Shown: in pieces, positions 8,144 to 15,139 of the stretch
Numbering within the stretch: the stretch's first letter is position 1
Layout of the letters: the number at the start of each line of letters is the position of its first letter
Program-made: the position numbers and the translations under genes
From: Alphaproteobacteria bacterium
GTDB taxonomy: Bacteria > Pseudomonadota > Alphaproteobacteria > Micropepsales > Micropepsaceae
Direction: 5' to 3'
DNA: 64,000 bases
NCBI GenBank assembly: GCA_003158585.1
Contig: PMKE01000067.1
Span: 29,574-93,573 of the forward strand
Notes under the pieces: generated by a model
What the model saw: the letters and a program-made list of their open reading frames with translations, nothing else
Database searches by the model: none
What the model was told of the DNA's origin: nothing

Positions 8144-8988
8144 GGGCGCGCCAGTTCCCGAGGGATTTCCGCAGTGGCCGGCTCGCGCCGCTCATACAGT
8201 TCCTGAAAGCTGTATCCGAACGCATTGATTTCATGTTCGAAACGACGCTCGACGAATCGGACCTCCGCCTCGCACCACAGCCGCTTCAAGAGATTGCGGA
8301 GCGGCTGGGGACCGTCGCGGTATTGCCGTTTCGTCCAGCTCTGGAAATAGCGGTTGTTGAAGCCGCCCTTGAAGACGCCGGCATCCATTCCCGGTTCGAG
8401 ATGCAGGAAGTCCTCGACCTTTCTGGTCCACGGCACGGGCTCCCTGGTCACGTCGTCGTAGCGAAGCAGCAGGCTGTGGCGCAGATGGGGAAGGTCCTCG
8501 GCCAAAGTGCGCTGGCAGGCGAGCCAGTTGCGGATCAGGAGCGACAGCGGCGCCTTGAAGTACTCGTAGCTCCACTTCCTGATCGCCAGCGCGTAGGCGA
8601 CCGGGTGCCTCGAAACGAAGATGAAGCTCGAATCGGGGAACGCCGCCTGCAAGAAGCGCGAACGCAGGATATTGGCAGGCGACTTCTCGCAGAGCACCGG
8701 CTTGGAGAGGTCCCAGTACGGCTCCCAGACGGCGAACAATCGCACTGCCGCCTCAGCCGCGAGCGGCGAATGCTCCGTCATGTGGGCGTCCGGATGAAGA
8801 CCGAACCGTGCCGGCCCGCCGAGCGCGTCCTCCTTTAGGTAGAGAGACTGAAGGAACTGCCCTTCGTCCTCGCCAACGCCCGTATCGGTAAGGCGGCTGA
8901 CCCGCGGATGCGTGCCGACAAGCTGGTAGGCGGCGCTGGTTCCGCTGCGGGGCATCCCGCCGATGAAGACGAAGCGATGGTCTATCAT
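8140..8988 (-). CDS. Sulfotransferase family protein, paralogue B
   Basis: A 282-residue cytosolic-type sulfotransferase. The 5'-phosphosulfate loop is seen at residues 9-18 (IGGMPRSGTS), and the 3'-phosphate region at FIFVSRHPVAYALAIRKW, where the Arg and Ser bind PAPS. Also seen are CEKSPANILRSRFLQAAFP and LLLRYDDVTREP. The expected reaction is transfer of sulfate from PAPS to a sugar hydroxyl. It lies 6 bp downstream of a paralogous sulfotransferase and overlaps the next GT2 start by 4 bp. The likely acceptor is a glycan of this locus, implying a sulfated polysaccharide or glycoconjugate; that is inference. Confidence 0.85.
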   Translation of the reverse strand: MIDHRFVFIGGMPRSGTSAAYQLVGTHPRVSRLTDTGVGEDEGQFLQSLYLKEDALGGPARFGLHPDAHMTEHSPLAAEAAVRLFAVWEPYWDLSKPVLCEKSPANILRSRFLQAAFPDSSFIFVSRHPVAYALAIRKWSYEYFKAPLSLLIRNWLACQRTLAEDLPHLRHSLLLRYDDVTREPVPWTRKVEDFLHLEPGMDAGVFKGGFNNRYFQSWTKRQYRDGPQPLRNLLKRLWCEAEVRFVERRFEHEINAFGYSFQELYERREPATAEIPRELARP

Positions 8989-8994
8989 GTTTCT

Positions 8995-9801
8995 CTACGA
9001 CGCCCCTGTTGAAAGTCCGAACTCGCGGAAGCTGTAGCCGTAAGCGTTGATTTCCCGTTCGTAGCGCCATTCGACGTACTCGGCCTCGGCAAGGCTGAGG
9101 AGATGCTTCGCCTTGTTACGCAGCGGTTCGCGGCCGTCGCGATAGTCTCTGGCCGACCAGCTGCGGTAGTAACGGTCGTTGTGTCCGGGCCTCAGAATCG
9201 TCGAGTCCATGCCCGGCCCGACTTCCAGGAAATCCTCCAGCTTCTTTGTCCAGGCGGCAGGATCGCGCGTCAGGTCGTCATAGCGCACGACGATCGCGCG
9301 GTGCAGGAACCGCAAGTCTTCGTTCAAAGTGCGATAACAGGCCAGCCAGTTCCTGATCGTCGTCAAGACGGAGACGTGCCAGTCCCATTTCCTGATCGCC
9401 AGCGAATAGGCGAGGGGATGCCGCGACACGAAGATGAAGCTCGAAGCGGGGAACGCGGCCTGCAGGAAACGCGCACGCACGATGTTGGGCGGCGATTTCT
9501 CACACAGCACCGGCTTCGAGATGTCCCAATACGGAGCCCAGGCGCCGAACAGCCGCTCCCGTGCCGTGGCGAGCGAAGGCGATGACTCGGTCAGATGGGC
9601 GAGGGGATTGAGGCCCAAGCGGCCCGGCGCCCCCAATTCGGGTCCGGTCGGATAAACGTTCTGCAACCACTGGCCTTCGTCTTCGATGACCCGCGTGTTC
9701 GTCAGGCGGCTGATTTCCTGGTGGGAGCCGAGCAGGCGGTAGACGGCGCTGGTGCCGCTGCGCGGCATGCCTCCGATGAAAACATAGCGATGATCGTCCA
9801 T
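8995..9801 (-). CDS. Sulfotransferase family protein, paralogue A
   Basis: A 268-residue paralogue of the neighbouring sulfotransferase. The PAPS loop is FIGGMPRSGTSA at residues 8-19 and the second site is FIFVSRHPLAYSLAIRKWDW. KPVLCEKSPPNIVRARFLQ and VVRYDDLTRDPAAW match paralogue B closely. The start is the ATG of MDDHRYVFIGGM. The frame stays open for a further 450 bases upstream, but that part is antisense-like low-complexity and overlaps the GT2 coding region. There is a 20-bp gap from the GT2 stop. Duplication followed by divergence could give two sulfation positions on one repeat unit. Confidence 0.85.
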   Translation of the reverse strand: MDDHRYVFIGGMPRSGTSAVYRLLGSHQEISRLTNTRVIEDEGQWLQNVYPTGPELGAPGRLGLNPLAHLTESSPSLATARERLFGAWAPYWDISKPVLCEKSPPNIVRARFLQAAFPASSFIFVSRHPLAYSLAIRKWDWHVSVLTTIRNWLACYRTLNEDLRFLHRAIVVRYDDLTRDPAAWTKKLEDFLEVGPGMDSTILRPGHNDRYYRSWSARDYRDGREPLRNKAKHLLSLAEAEYVEWRYEREINAYGYSFREFGLSTGAS

Positions 9802-9821
9802 GCCCGGTCCCGCTTGCTCTC

Positions 9822-10826
9822 TCACGGCGCTTCGGTGCGGTTTGGCGCGACGGCAGTATTCGTCAAACCCCCGACCGTACTCCTGGCCAGCAATCCGAAC
9901 GCCGCCGCCGTCGGACGCAACAGGATGGATTGCAGCGCGAGTTCCCTCGCCCGGCCGTTTTGTCCCGCGTCGAGCGCGCCTTGCGCCAGTTCGACCAGCA
10001 TCCAGGCGCGATAACCGCGCGCCACGCGGCGCAACGCACCGTCCTGGATGACCGTCTCCGCATGCAGCATCGCCAGGATGATGAACTGCCGGATTTCGTC
10101 TTCCGTGTAGGAGCGGCAGAGGCCCGTTTGGATCGTGCGGTCGTAATCGGCCACGACGGTCGAGCGGTAGAGCACCTTCTCGGCGCGGTCGAGCAGCCGC
10201 AGACCCAAATCGCGGTCCTCGGCCATCATCAGTTTTTCCCAGTAGAGGCCGCACGCCTCAAGCAGATGCCGCGAGGCGACGGTGCTGTCGCAATGCAGAA
10301 ACATGTATTTCATACTGACGGCGCGGTCCTGGCGCGACACCTCGAACACATCCGTTTCGCCGCGCACAGGGTTGCGTGTGAGAGGCGCGCGCGCGGTGCC
10401 GTAGAAATCAGGTCCGATCACGCTGCCGTTCCGGCTCGTCTGAAGGTTCGCGAAATAAAGATCGCCGCCGTGCGCCTTCAGCGTACGGAGGGCGACGCTC
10501 AAATGGTCGTTGCGCACCCAGCGGTCGTCGTCGTCGCAGAAGGCGATGAACTCCCCGCGGGCCGCCTTGATGCCGCGGTTGCGCGCGCGCGACGGGCCTC
10601 CCGGCTGACGCTCGTCAGGCGGCCTCGGAAGTAGCCGGAAGCGCTCGTCGAGTTCCCGCCAGATTTCGTCGTAAGCTGCGACGGTTTCGGCGGACGAACC
10701 GTCATCCACCACGATGCATTCGAAGTCGTGCAGATACTGCTCCTTCACGCAGCGAAGCAAGCGGGCGAGGCAAGCGGCCCTGTCGCGCGTGGCGATCACA
10801 ACGGATAGCGCGGGCTCTCTAATCAT
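9822..10826 (-). CDS. Glycosyltransferase family 2 (GT-A), paralogue A
   Basis: A 334-residue GT2 with LSVVIATRDRAACLARLL, CIVVDDGSSAET and the DXD-type FCDDDDRW. It is the first gene of a four-gene minus-strand operon (GT2, sulfotransferase, sulfotransferase, GT2). The ATG of MIREPALSVV at 10826 is preceded by GAGCAGG, which is close. Upstream starts (ATG 10859, GTG 10862) are possible and would add about a dozen residues. Compared with paralogue B, the core is conserved and the C-terminal 60 residues differ. Donor and acceptor are unknown. Confidence 0.85.
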   Translation of the reverse strand: MIREPALSVVIATRDRAACLARLLRCVKEQYLHDFECIVVDDGSSAETVAAYDEIWRELDERFRLLPRPPDERQPGGPSRARNRGIKAARGEFIAFCDDDDRWVRNDHLSVALRTLKAHGGDLYFANLQTSRNGSVIGPDFYGTARAPLTRNPVRGETDVFEVSRQDRAVSMKYMFLHCDSTVASRHLLEACGLYWEKLMMAEDRDLGLRLLDRAEKVLYRSTVVADYDRTIQTGLCRSYTEDEIRQFIILAMLHAETVIQDGALRRVARGYRAWMLVELAQGALDAGQNGRARELALQSILLRPTAAAFGLLARSTVGGLTNTAVAPNRTEAP

Positions 10827-11146
10827 CCTGCTCAATGTCGCTGAATCGTGCCGAAGCATCACTATGACGGATGTGTGTTACAAGTATCTGCCGTTCCTGA
10901 AAACATGGAAAATACCGAGTGTGCGCGCCAAGCCGCGCCTTCCGTCGGAGCACGCAGGAAGTTTCCCGTGCGTCACACGATATGCGTTGGAGCATTCATG
11001 CAACATTGAAATCTCTTCTGTTGCGTATACGGAAAAATACTTCAGATTGGTATTGAGCACGTCTTCCGAACACAGGTACTTCCCATCACGGTGCAGGAGT
11101 GCTTCGCGTACGTCACGTCAACTAATTCAGTGTCGGCAGAGGCGAA
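10827..11146. other. Divergent intergenic region, 320 bp
   Basis: This gap separates the minus-strand GT2/sulfotransferase operon from a plus-strand GT2. It must carry both promoters. The centre is less GC-rich than the genes. I looked for -24/-12 sigma-54 boxes and for the GAAGTGTAA repeat seen near the PEP-CTERM genes and found no good match; the best GG-N10-GC candidate (reading leftward, CGGGAAACTTCCTGCG) has only the core bases. No ORF with a credible start was found. Confidence 0.4.
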
Positions 11147-12082
11147 ATGAATCAACCGATTTCGATCTGCGTCGTGATCCCGGCGCGCAATGCTGCCGAC
11201 ACGCTGGCGAGAGCGATCGATTCCGTTCTGGCACAAACGCGCTCCGCATCGGAGATCGTGGTGGTGGACGACGCCGGCACCGACGACACGGCCGCGGTGG
11301 CGCGCGCCTATCGCGCACAAGGCGTAATGCTTGTCACGTTACACGCGCGGCGCGGCGCGGCAGGCGCCAGGAACGCCGGCATCGCGGCGGCCGGCGGCAA
11401 CTGGATCGCCTTCCTGGATGCGGACGACGAATGGCTCCCCGCCAAACTCGAACAACAGGCGGAGGCGATTGGCAGGCAACCCGATGCGTCGCTCGTCTTC
11501 TGCGCCTCGGAAGAATTCCTGCCGGACGGCAAGAGCCTCGGCGATACCTTTAGCGGCGGGCAGGCGAGTACCGGCAGGGACGCCTGGAAAGCGCTGCTGA
11601 AGACCAATTTCGTGGCGACGCCCACGGTCATGGCGCCGCGCGCCTTGCTGGTCCGCCTGGGCGGTTTCGACGAGAACCTCGGCGTGGGCGAGGACCAGGA
11701 CATGTGGATCAAGCTCGCGCTCGCCGGGCATCTCGCCTATGTTCCGGAACGCTTGGTGCGCGTTCACGTGCGCCCGAAGAGTCTGTCGGCCTACAGAGCG
11801 GCAGATCAATCCCGGCACATGCTGCCGATGATCGAGCGTCATTTGCGTCAGCAGGGCAGCCGTCTCAGCAAGGCGGAGATGCGCGGCATCCTGGGCGAGC
11901 GGCTCGGTAACGCCGGCAGGATCGCATTTGCGCACGGCGATCTCAGGCATGGCGCCGCGTTCGCCCTGCGCGCGGCCATGCTCGGACACCGTCCGCTGGC
12001 GGCTTTCGCCCAGATAGCCAAGGCGCCCGTGTCGGCCTTTTTCAGACGGGCGGGAATGCCCCGCCGCCAAACGGCGCTATAG
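11147..12082 (+). CDS. Glycosyltransferase family 2 (GT-A)
   Basis: A 311-residue GT-A enzyme: ISICVVIPARNAADTLARAI, EIVVVDDAGTDDTA, GAAGARNAGIAAAGGNWIAF and the DXD motif LDADDEW. A later GGFDENLGVGEDQDMWIKLAL block matches the catalytic-base region of GT2 enzymes. GAGGCGAA precedes the ATG. It is followed after 12 bp by the O-antigen-ligase-like gene, so both are probably co-transcribed. It is more distant from the two GT2 paralogues on the minus strand than those are from each other. Confidence 0.87.
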   Translation: MNQPISICVVIPARNAADTLARAIDSVLAQTRSASEIVVVDDAGTDDTAAVARAYRAQGVMLVTLHARRGAAGARNAGIAAAGGNWIAFLDADDEWLPAKLEQQAEAIGRQPDASLVFCASEEFLPDGKSLGDTFSGGQASTGRDAWKALLKTNFVATPTVMAPRALLVRLGGFDENLGVGEDQDMWIKLALAGHLAYVPERLVRVHVRPKSLSAYRAADQSRHMLPMIERHLRQQGSRLSKAEMRGILGERLGNAGRIAFAHGDLRHGAAFALRAAMLGHRPLAAFAQIAKAPVSAFFRRAGMPRRQTAL

Positions 12083-12094
12083 AGGAAGCAATCC

Positions 12095-13375
12095 GTGCGC
12101 GAAATCGTTCTCATAGTGGCAATCCTGGCCGCGCTCGGCATGACGTTCCGTTATCCGTTCGTGGGCATTCTGCTGTGGACATGGTTCACGCTTCAAAACC
12201 CGCACCGGGAAGCCTTCGGCTTCCCCGATTCCGCCAATGTGGTGATCGCCGCCGTCACGCTCATGTCGCTGCTGCTCTCGAAGGATCGCAAGCTGCCGCC
12301 GAACGGTTTCATCCTGTGGACCATGATCGCGCTGCTCGCCTGGATGACGTTCAACTCGTTCTTCGCCTACGACCCGGCCTGGTCTTGGCCTTATTGGGAC
12401 AGGACCTGGAAGACTTTTGCGCTCGGTATTCTGATAGCCGCCGCGACCACCAACCGCGTGCGCCTCCACGCCCTGCTCTGGATCGCCGTCGTGTCGCTGT
12501 TCTATTTCGGCGTGAAGGGCGGGCTCTTCACCATCCTGACCGGCGGGCACAACCACGTTCTCGGGCCGCCCGGCACGATGATCACCGACAACAACCAGCT
12601 GGCCGTCGCCCTGCTGATGACGTTGCCGTTCGCCCATTACCTGCGGAGTCAGAGCACCGACAAGCGCGTGCGCCTGGCGCTGATGGCCGGCATGGTTCTG
12701 ACCGTTCTCGGCGTGATCGGAACCTATTCGCGTGGCGCGCTGGTCGGCTTGGCCGCACTGGGGCTGGTCGGCCTGCTGCGTATGAAGAACCGGTTCTTAT
12801 ATCTGGCCGTCGGCGCCGTGCTGGTCGTGTTCGTTTTCCAGTTCATGCCGGACAAGTACTTCGACCGCATGAACACGATGAACTCGGTCGACGCGGTGCA
12901 GACCGACCAGTCGTTCCACGGCCGTCTCGTCGCCTGGGAGGTTGCCTACCGCTACGCCAACGACCATTTTCCGTTCGGCGCGGGTTTCTATGGGCCGCAG
13001 CTCGCTCCGGTCTTCCATTCCTACTTCCCCCGCGAGAAGAACCATGCCGCACACAGCATCTATTTCCAGGTGCTGGGTGAGCACGGCTATATCGGGCTGG
13101 CGATCTATCTGATGCTGCTGGCAGGGGCGTTCGTGTCGTGCTCGCGGATCTTGGCGCGGACGCGCGGACAGCCGGAACGACGATGGATCTATGAAATCGG
13201 AACTGCGATTCAAGCCAGTCTCGTCGTGTTCTGCGTCTCGGGCGCGGCGCTGAGCCTTGCCTATTACGATCTTTTCGTGATCGACGTTTCGCTGCTGCTG
13301 CCGCTCTGGGAAATTGCGAAGGGTGTGTCGAAGCGGCAGGCTTGGAGACCGGTTCCCGTCGCGGTTTCCGGGTGA
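12095..13375 (+). CDS. O-antigen ligase-like protein, exosortase A system-associated
   Basis: A 426-residue polytopic inner-membrane protein with about ten hydrophobic segments and a long periplasmic loop rich in charged and aromatic residues (FMPDKYFDRMNTMNSVDAV). This is the Wzy/WaaL fold. The N-terminus VREIVLIVAILAALGM and the PFVGILLWTWFTLQNPHRE block fit the O-glycosylation-ligase family described next to exosortase A. It may polymerise the EPS or ligate glycan to an acceptor such as a PEP-CTERM protein; the sequence cannot distinguish these. The start is a GTG with GAGGAA 9 bases upstream. Confidence 0.82.
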   Translation: MREIVLIVAILAALGMTFRYPFVGILLWTWFTLQNPHREAFGFPDSANVVIAAVTLMSLLLSKDRKLPPNGFILWTMIALLAWMTFNSFFAYDPAWSWPYWDRTWKTFALGILIAAATTNRVRLHALLWIAVVSLFYFGVKGGLFTILTGGHNHVLGPPGTMITDNNQLAVALLMTLPFAHYLRSQSTDKRVRLALMAGMVLTVLGVIGTYSRGALVGLAALGLVGLLRMKNRFLYLAVGAVLVVFVFQFMPDKYFDRMNTMNSVDAVQTDQSFHGRLVAWEVAYRYANDHFPFGAGFYGPQLAPVFHSYFPREKNHAAHSIYFQVLGEHGYIGLAIYLMLLAGAFVSCSRILARTRGQPERRWIYEIGTAIQASLVVFCVSGAALSLAYYDLFVIDVSLLLPLWEIAKGVSKRQAWRPVPVAVSG

Positions 13376-13391
13376 GAGAGCCGCTCACGCC

Positions 13392-14399
13392 ATGACCGAT
13401 GTTGCCGTTATTTCCTTCTCCTGCGATGCGGCGCTGCGCAGCCTGTTCGATGCGAGCGGCAGCGCGGAAGGAAGCTGCGGCTGGTTCGAGGCGCTGGCGG
13501 AGACTACCCTCGCCCTGGGGGAAAGGGCGGTCCTGGCGGTCGCACGCGAAGCGGGAACGGCGATCGCCGCGTTGCCCCTCGTGCAGACGGCGGAAGGGAT
13601 GCGCGCCCTCACGGCGCCCTATGCGACGCGCTATGCGCCGGCGCTGGCGAATCTCGAAGGCGCGCGTTTGCTGGGGGCGCGGGCGCGGGAATACGCCGGC
13701 GGCGTGCTGCGGCTCGACGCCGTGGACGAGGGCGATCCCGGTATGGCGGCTTATATCGAGGGACTTGCGGCGTCTGGGTTGACGGCCGCGCGTTACGACC
13801 ACTTCGTCAACTGGTTCGAGCTGGTGACTGATTTCGACAGCTACTGGAGGGGGCGCCCGTCGCGCCTGCGCACGACCGTGCGCCGCAAGCTGTTGCAGGC
13901 CTCGAATGCGGGCGCCGAATTTCAATGCTTCCGCAACGAATTTGACGACGCCGTCGCCATCTATCGAGACATCTACGGCAGTTCCTGGAAGGCCGAGGAA
14001 CCGCATCCCGATTTCATTCCCGCCCTAGTGCGCAAGCTCGCGCCCGAGGTGCGGCTCGGCGTGATGACGCTGGCGGGCGAGGCGGTAGCGGCACAAATTT
14101 GGCTGGTGCGCGGCCGCAAGGCCACGATTTTCAAGCTGGCGCATCGCGAAAGCGCGGCGGAGCATTCTCCCGGCACTTTGCTGACGCATTGGATGGCGCA
14201 AACGCTGATCCGCGAAGACGCCCTTACGGAAATAGATTTCGGCCGCGGCGACGATACCTACAAACGCGACTGGCTCGGACATAAAAGAATGCGGATCGGT
14301 TTGATCGCGGCCGACCGGCGGACGCGGGCGGGACTTTCCGCCTTGCTGCGCGAGGTTATTCCTACGCGACTTTCGGCACGCCGCAAGCGGCGGAGCTGA
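13392..14399 (+). CDS. FemAB/BioF2-like GNAT-fold acyltransferase
   Basis: A 335-residue protein of the same broad fold as the gene at 6147. The middle has SYWRGRPSRLRTTVRRKLLQA, then YGSSWKAEEPHPDFIPALV. The C-terminal half carries AAQIWLVRGRKATIFKLAHRE, SPGTLLTHWMAQTL and IDFGRGDDTYKRDWLG, the GNAT_6 signature. It follows the ligase gene after 16 bp, with GAGAGAG upstream of the ATG. It may acylate a sugar of the EPS or a nucleotide-sugar precursor. This is one of three FemAB-like proteins in the locus. Confidence 0.78.
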   Translation: MTDVAVISFSCDAALRSLFDASGSAEGSCGWFEALAETTLALGERAVLAVAREAGTAIAALPLVQTAEGMRALTAPYATRYAPALANLEGARLLGARAREYAGGVLRLDAVDEGDPGMAAYIEGLAASGLTAARYDHFVNWFELVTDFDSYWRGRPSRLRTTVRRKLLQASNAGAEFQCFRNEFDDAVAIYRDIYGSSWKAEEPHPDFIPALVRKLAPEVRLGVMTLAGEAVAAQIWLVRGRKATIFKLAHRESAAEHSPGTLLTHWMAQTLIREDALTEIDFGRGDDTYKRDWLGHKRMRIGLIAADRRTRAGLSALLREVIPTRLSARRKRRS

Positions 14400-14509
14400 A
14401 TTGTAAGTTCTCCTTACGGCAGAGTTTCTATCTACGCCCCGAAGCGATTGCGAGGGCAATGCCTGCTGTGCCACTGTGAGAACGGGCGTGCGGATCGGCG
14501 AGCAAGCCA

Positions 14510-15115
14510 ATGGCACCAGAAGCTCAGGTTTCAGAAATGTGGTCTTGGCTCCAATTCGTCGTATCTACCGTTCTGCCGGTGGCGGGGCGGGAATTACTGC
14601 ATTGGCTCTACGAGTGGCAGGTCCTGGTTGCCGGAATACTCGCCATCCTGGCGGCGCGCATCTGGGGGCGTTCGGTGGTGCGTGCGGCCCGCTACGCCGC
14701 GCTGTCCGCCGGAGCCGAACCTGCGGTCGCGCAGAGGAGCGCCGCTGCGGCCGTAGTGCCTTTCGGTTCCGCCAAACCCAAGGCAAGAAAGCCGGAGATG
14801 CAGGACCATGTGTTCGCGCTGCGGGAACAAATCCGCCTGACGCTGGGCAGAATGCCATGTACGGACGATGTGCTCTCCGCCGAACGCCTCGCCCTGTGCC
14901 GCAAAATCGCAGGAATGAAGCTGGGCGAGCTTCCGAAGGGCGCGCCGAAGACGATGGTGCAGAGTTACGAGGTCTTGCGCAGCGGCCTCTCTGCGCTCGG
15001 AGCGTTACGCGAAACCGACACCTGCCGGAGAGCCTGGGAGGCGCTGGTGCGCGTCAATTCGGACGCACGCGAGCTGGAAAAACCGGAAGCCGCTCCCGCC
15101 GCACGACGGGCGTAG
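14510..15115 (+). CDS. Hypothetical protein with N-terminal membrane segment, 201 aa
   Basis: I do not recognise a family. Residues about 10-50 hold hydrophobic stretches (LQFVVSTVLPVAG and WQVLVAGILAILAARIWG). The rest is a soluble basic and Ala-rich region with helical character (KTMVQSYEVLRSGLSALGALRETDT). The ATG at 14510 is taken; the ATG of MWSWLQF at 14537 is equally possible. It stands alone between two transcription units, convergent with prsT. The composition fits a membrane-anchored helical protein. Confidence that it is translated is moderate. Confidence 0.5.
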   Translation: MAPEAQVSEMWSWLQFVVSTVLPVAGRELLHWLYEWQVLVAGILAILAARIWGRSVVRAARYAALSAGAEPAVAQRSAAAAVVPFGSAKPKARKPEMQDHVFALREQIRLTLGRMPCTDDVLSAERLALCRKIAGMKLGELPKGAPKTMVQSYEVLRSGLSALGALRETDTCRRAWEALVRVNSDARELEKPEAAPAARRA

Positions 15116-15139
15116 AGCAGCTTACAGCCTTCGAGTCCT

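Noticed and set aside
9802-10254. N-terminal extension of sulfotransferase A
   Set aside because: It is Arg/Pro/Gly-rich out-of-frame reading of the GT2 gene; the PAPS loop belongs 8 residues from the chosen ATG.
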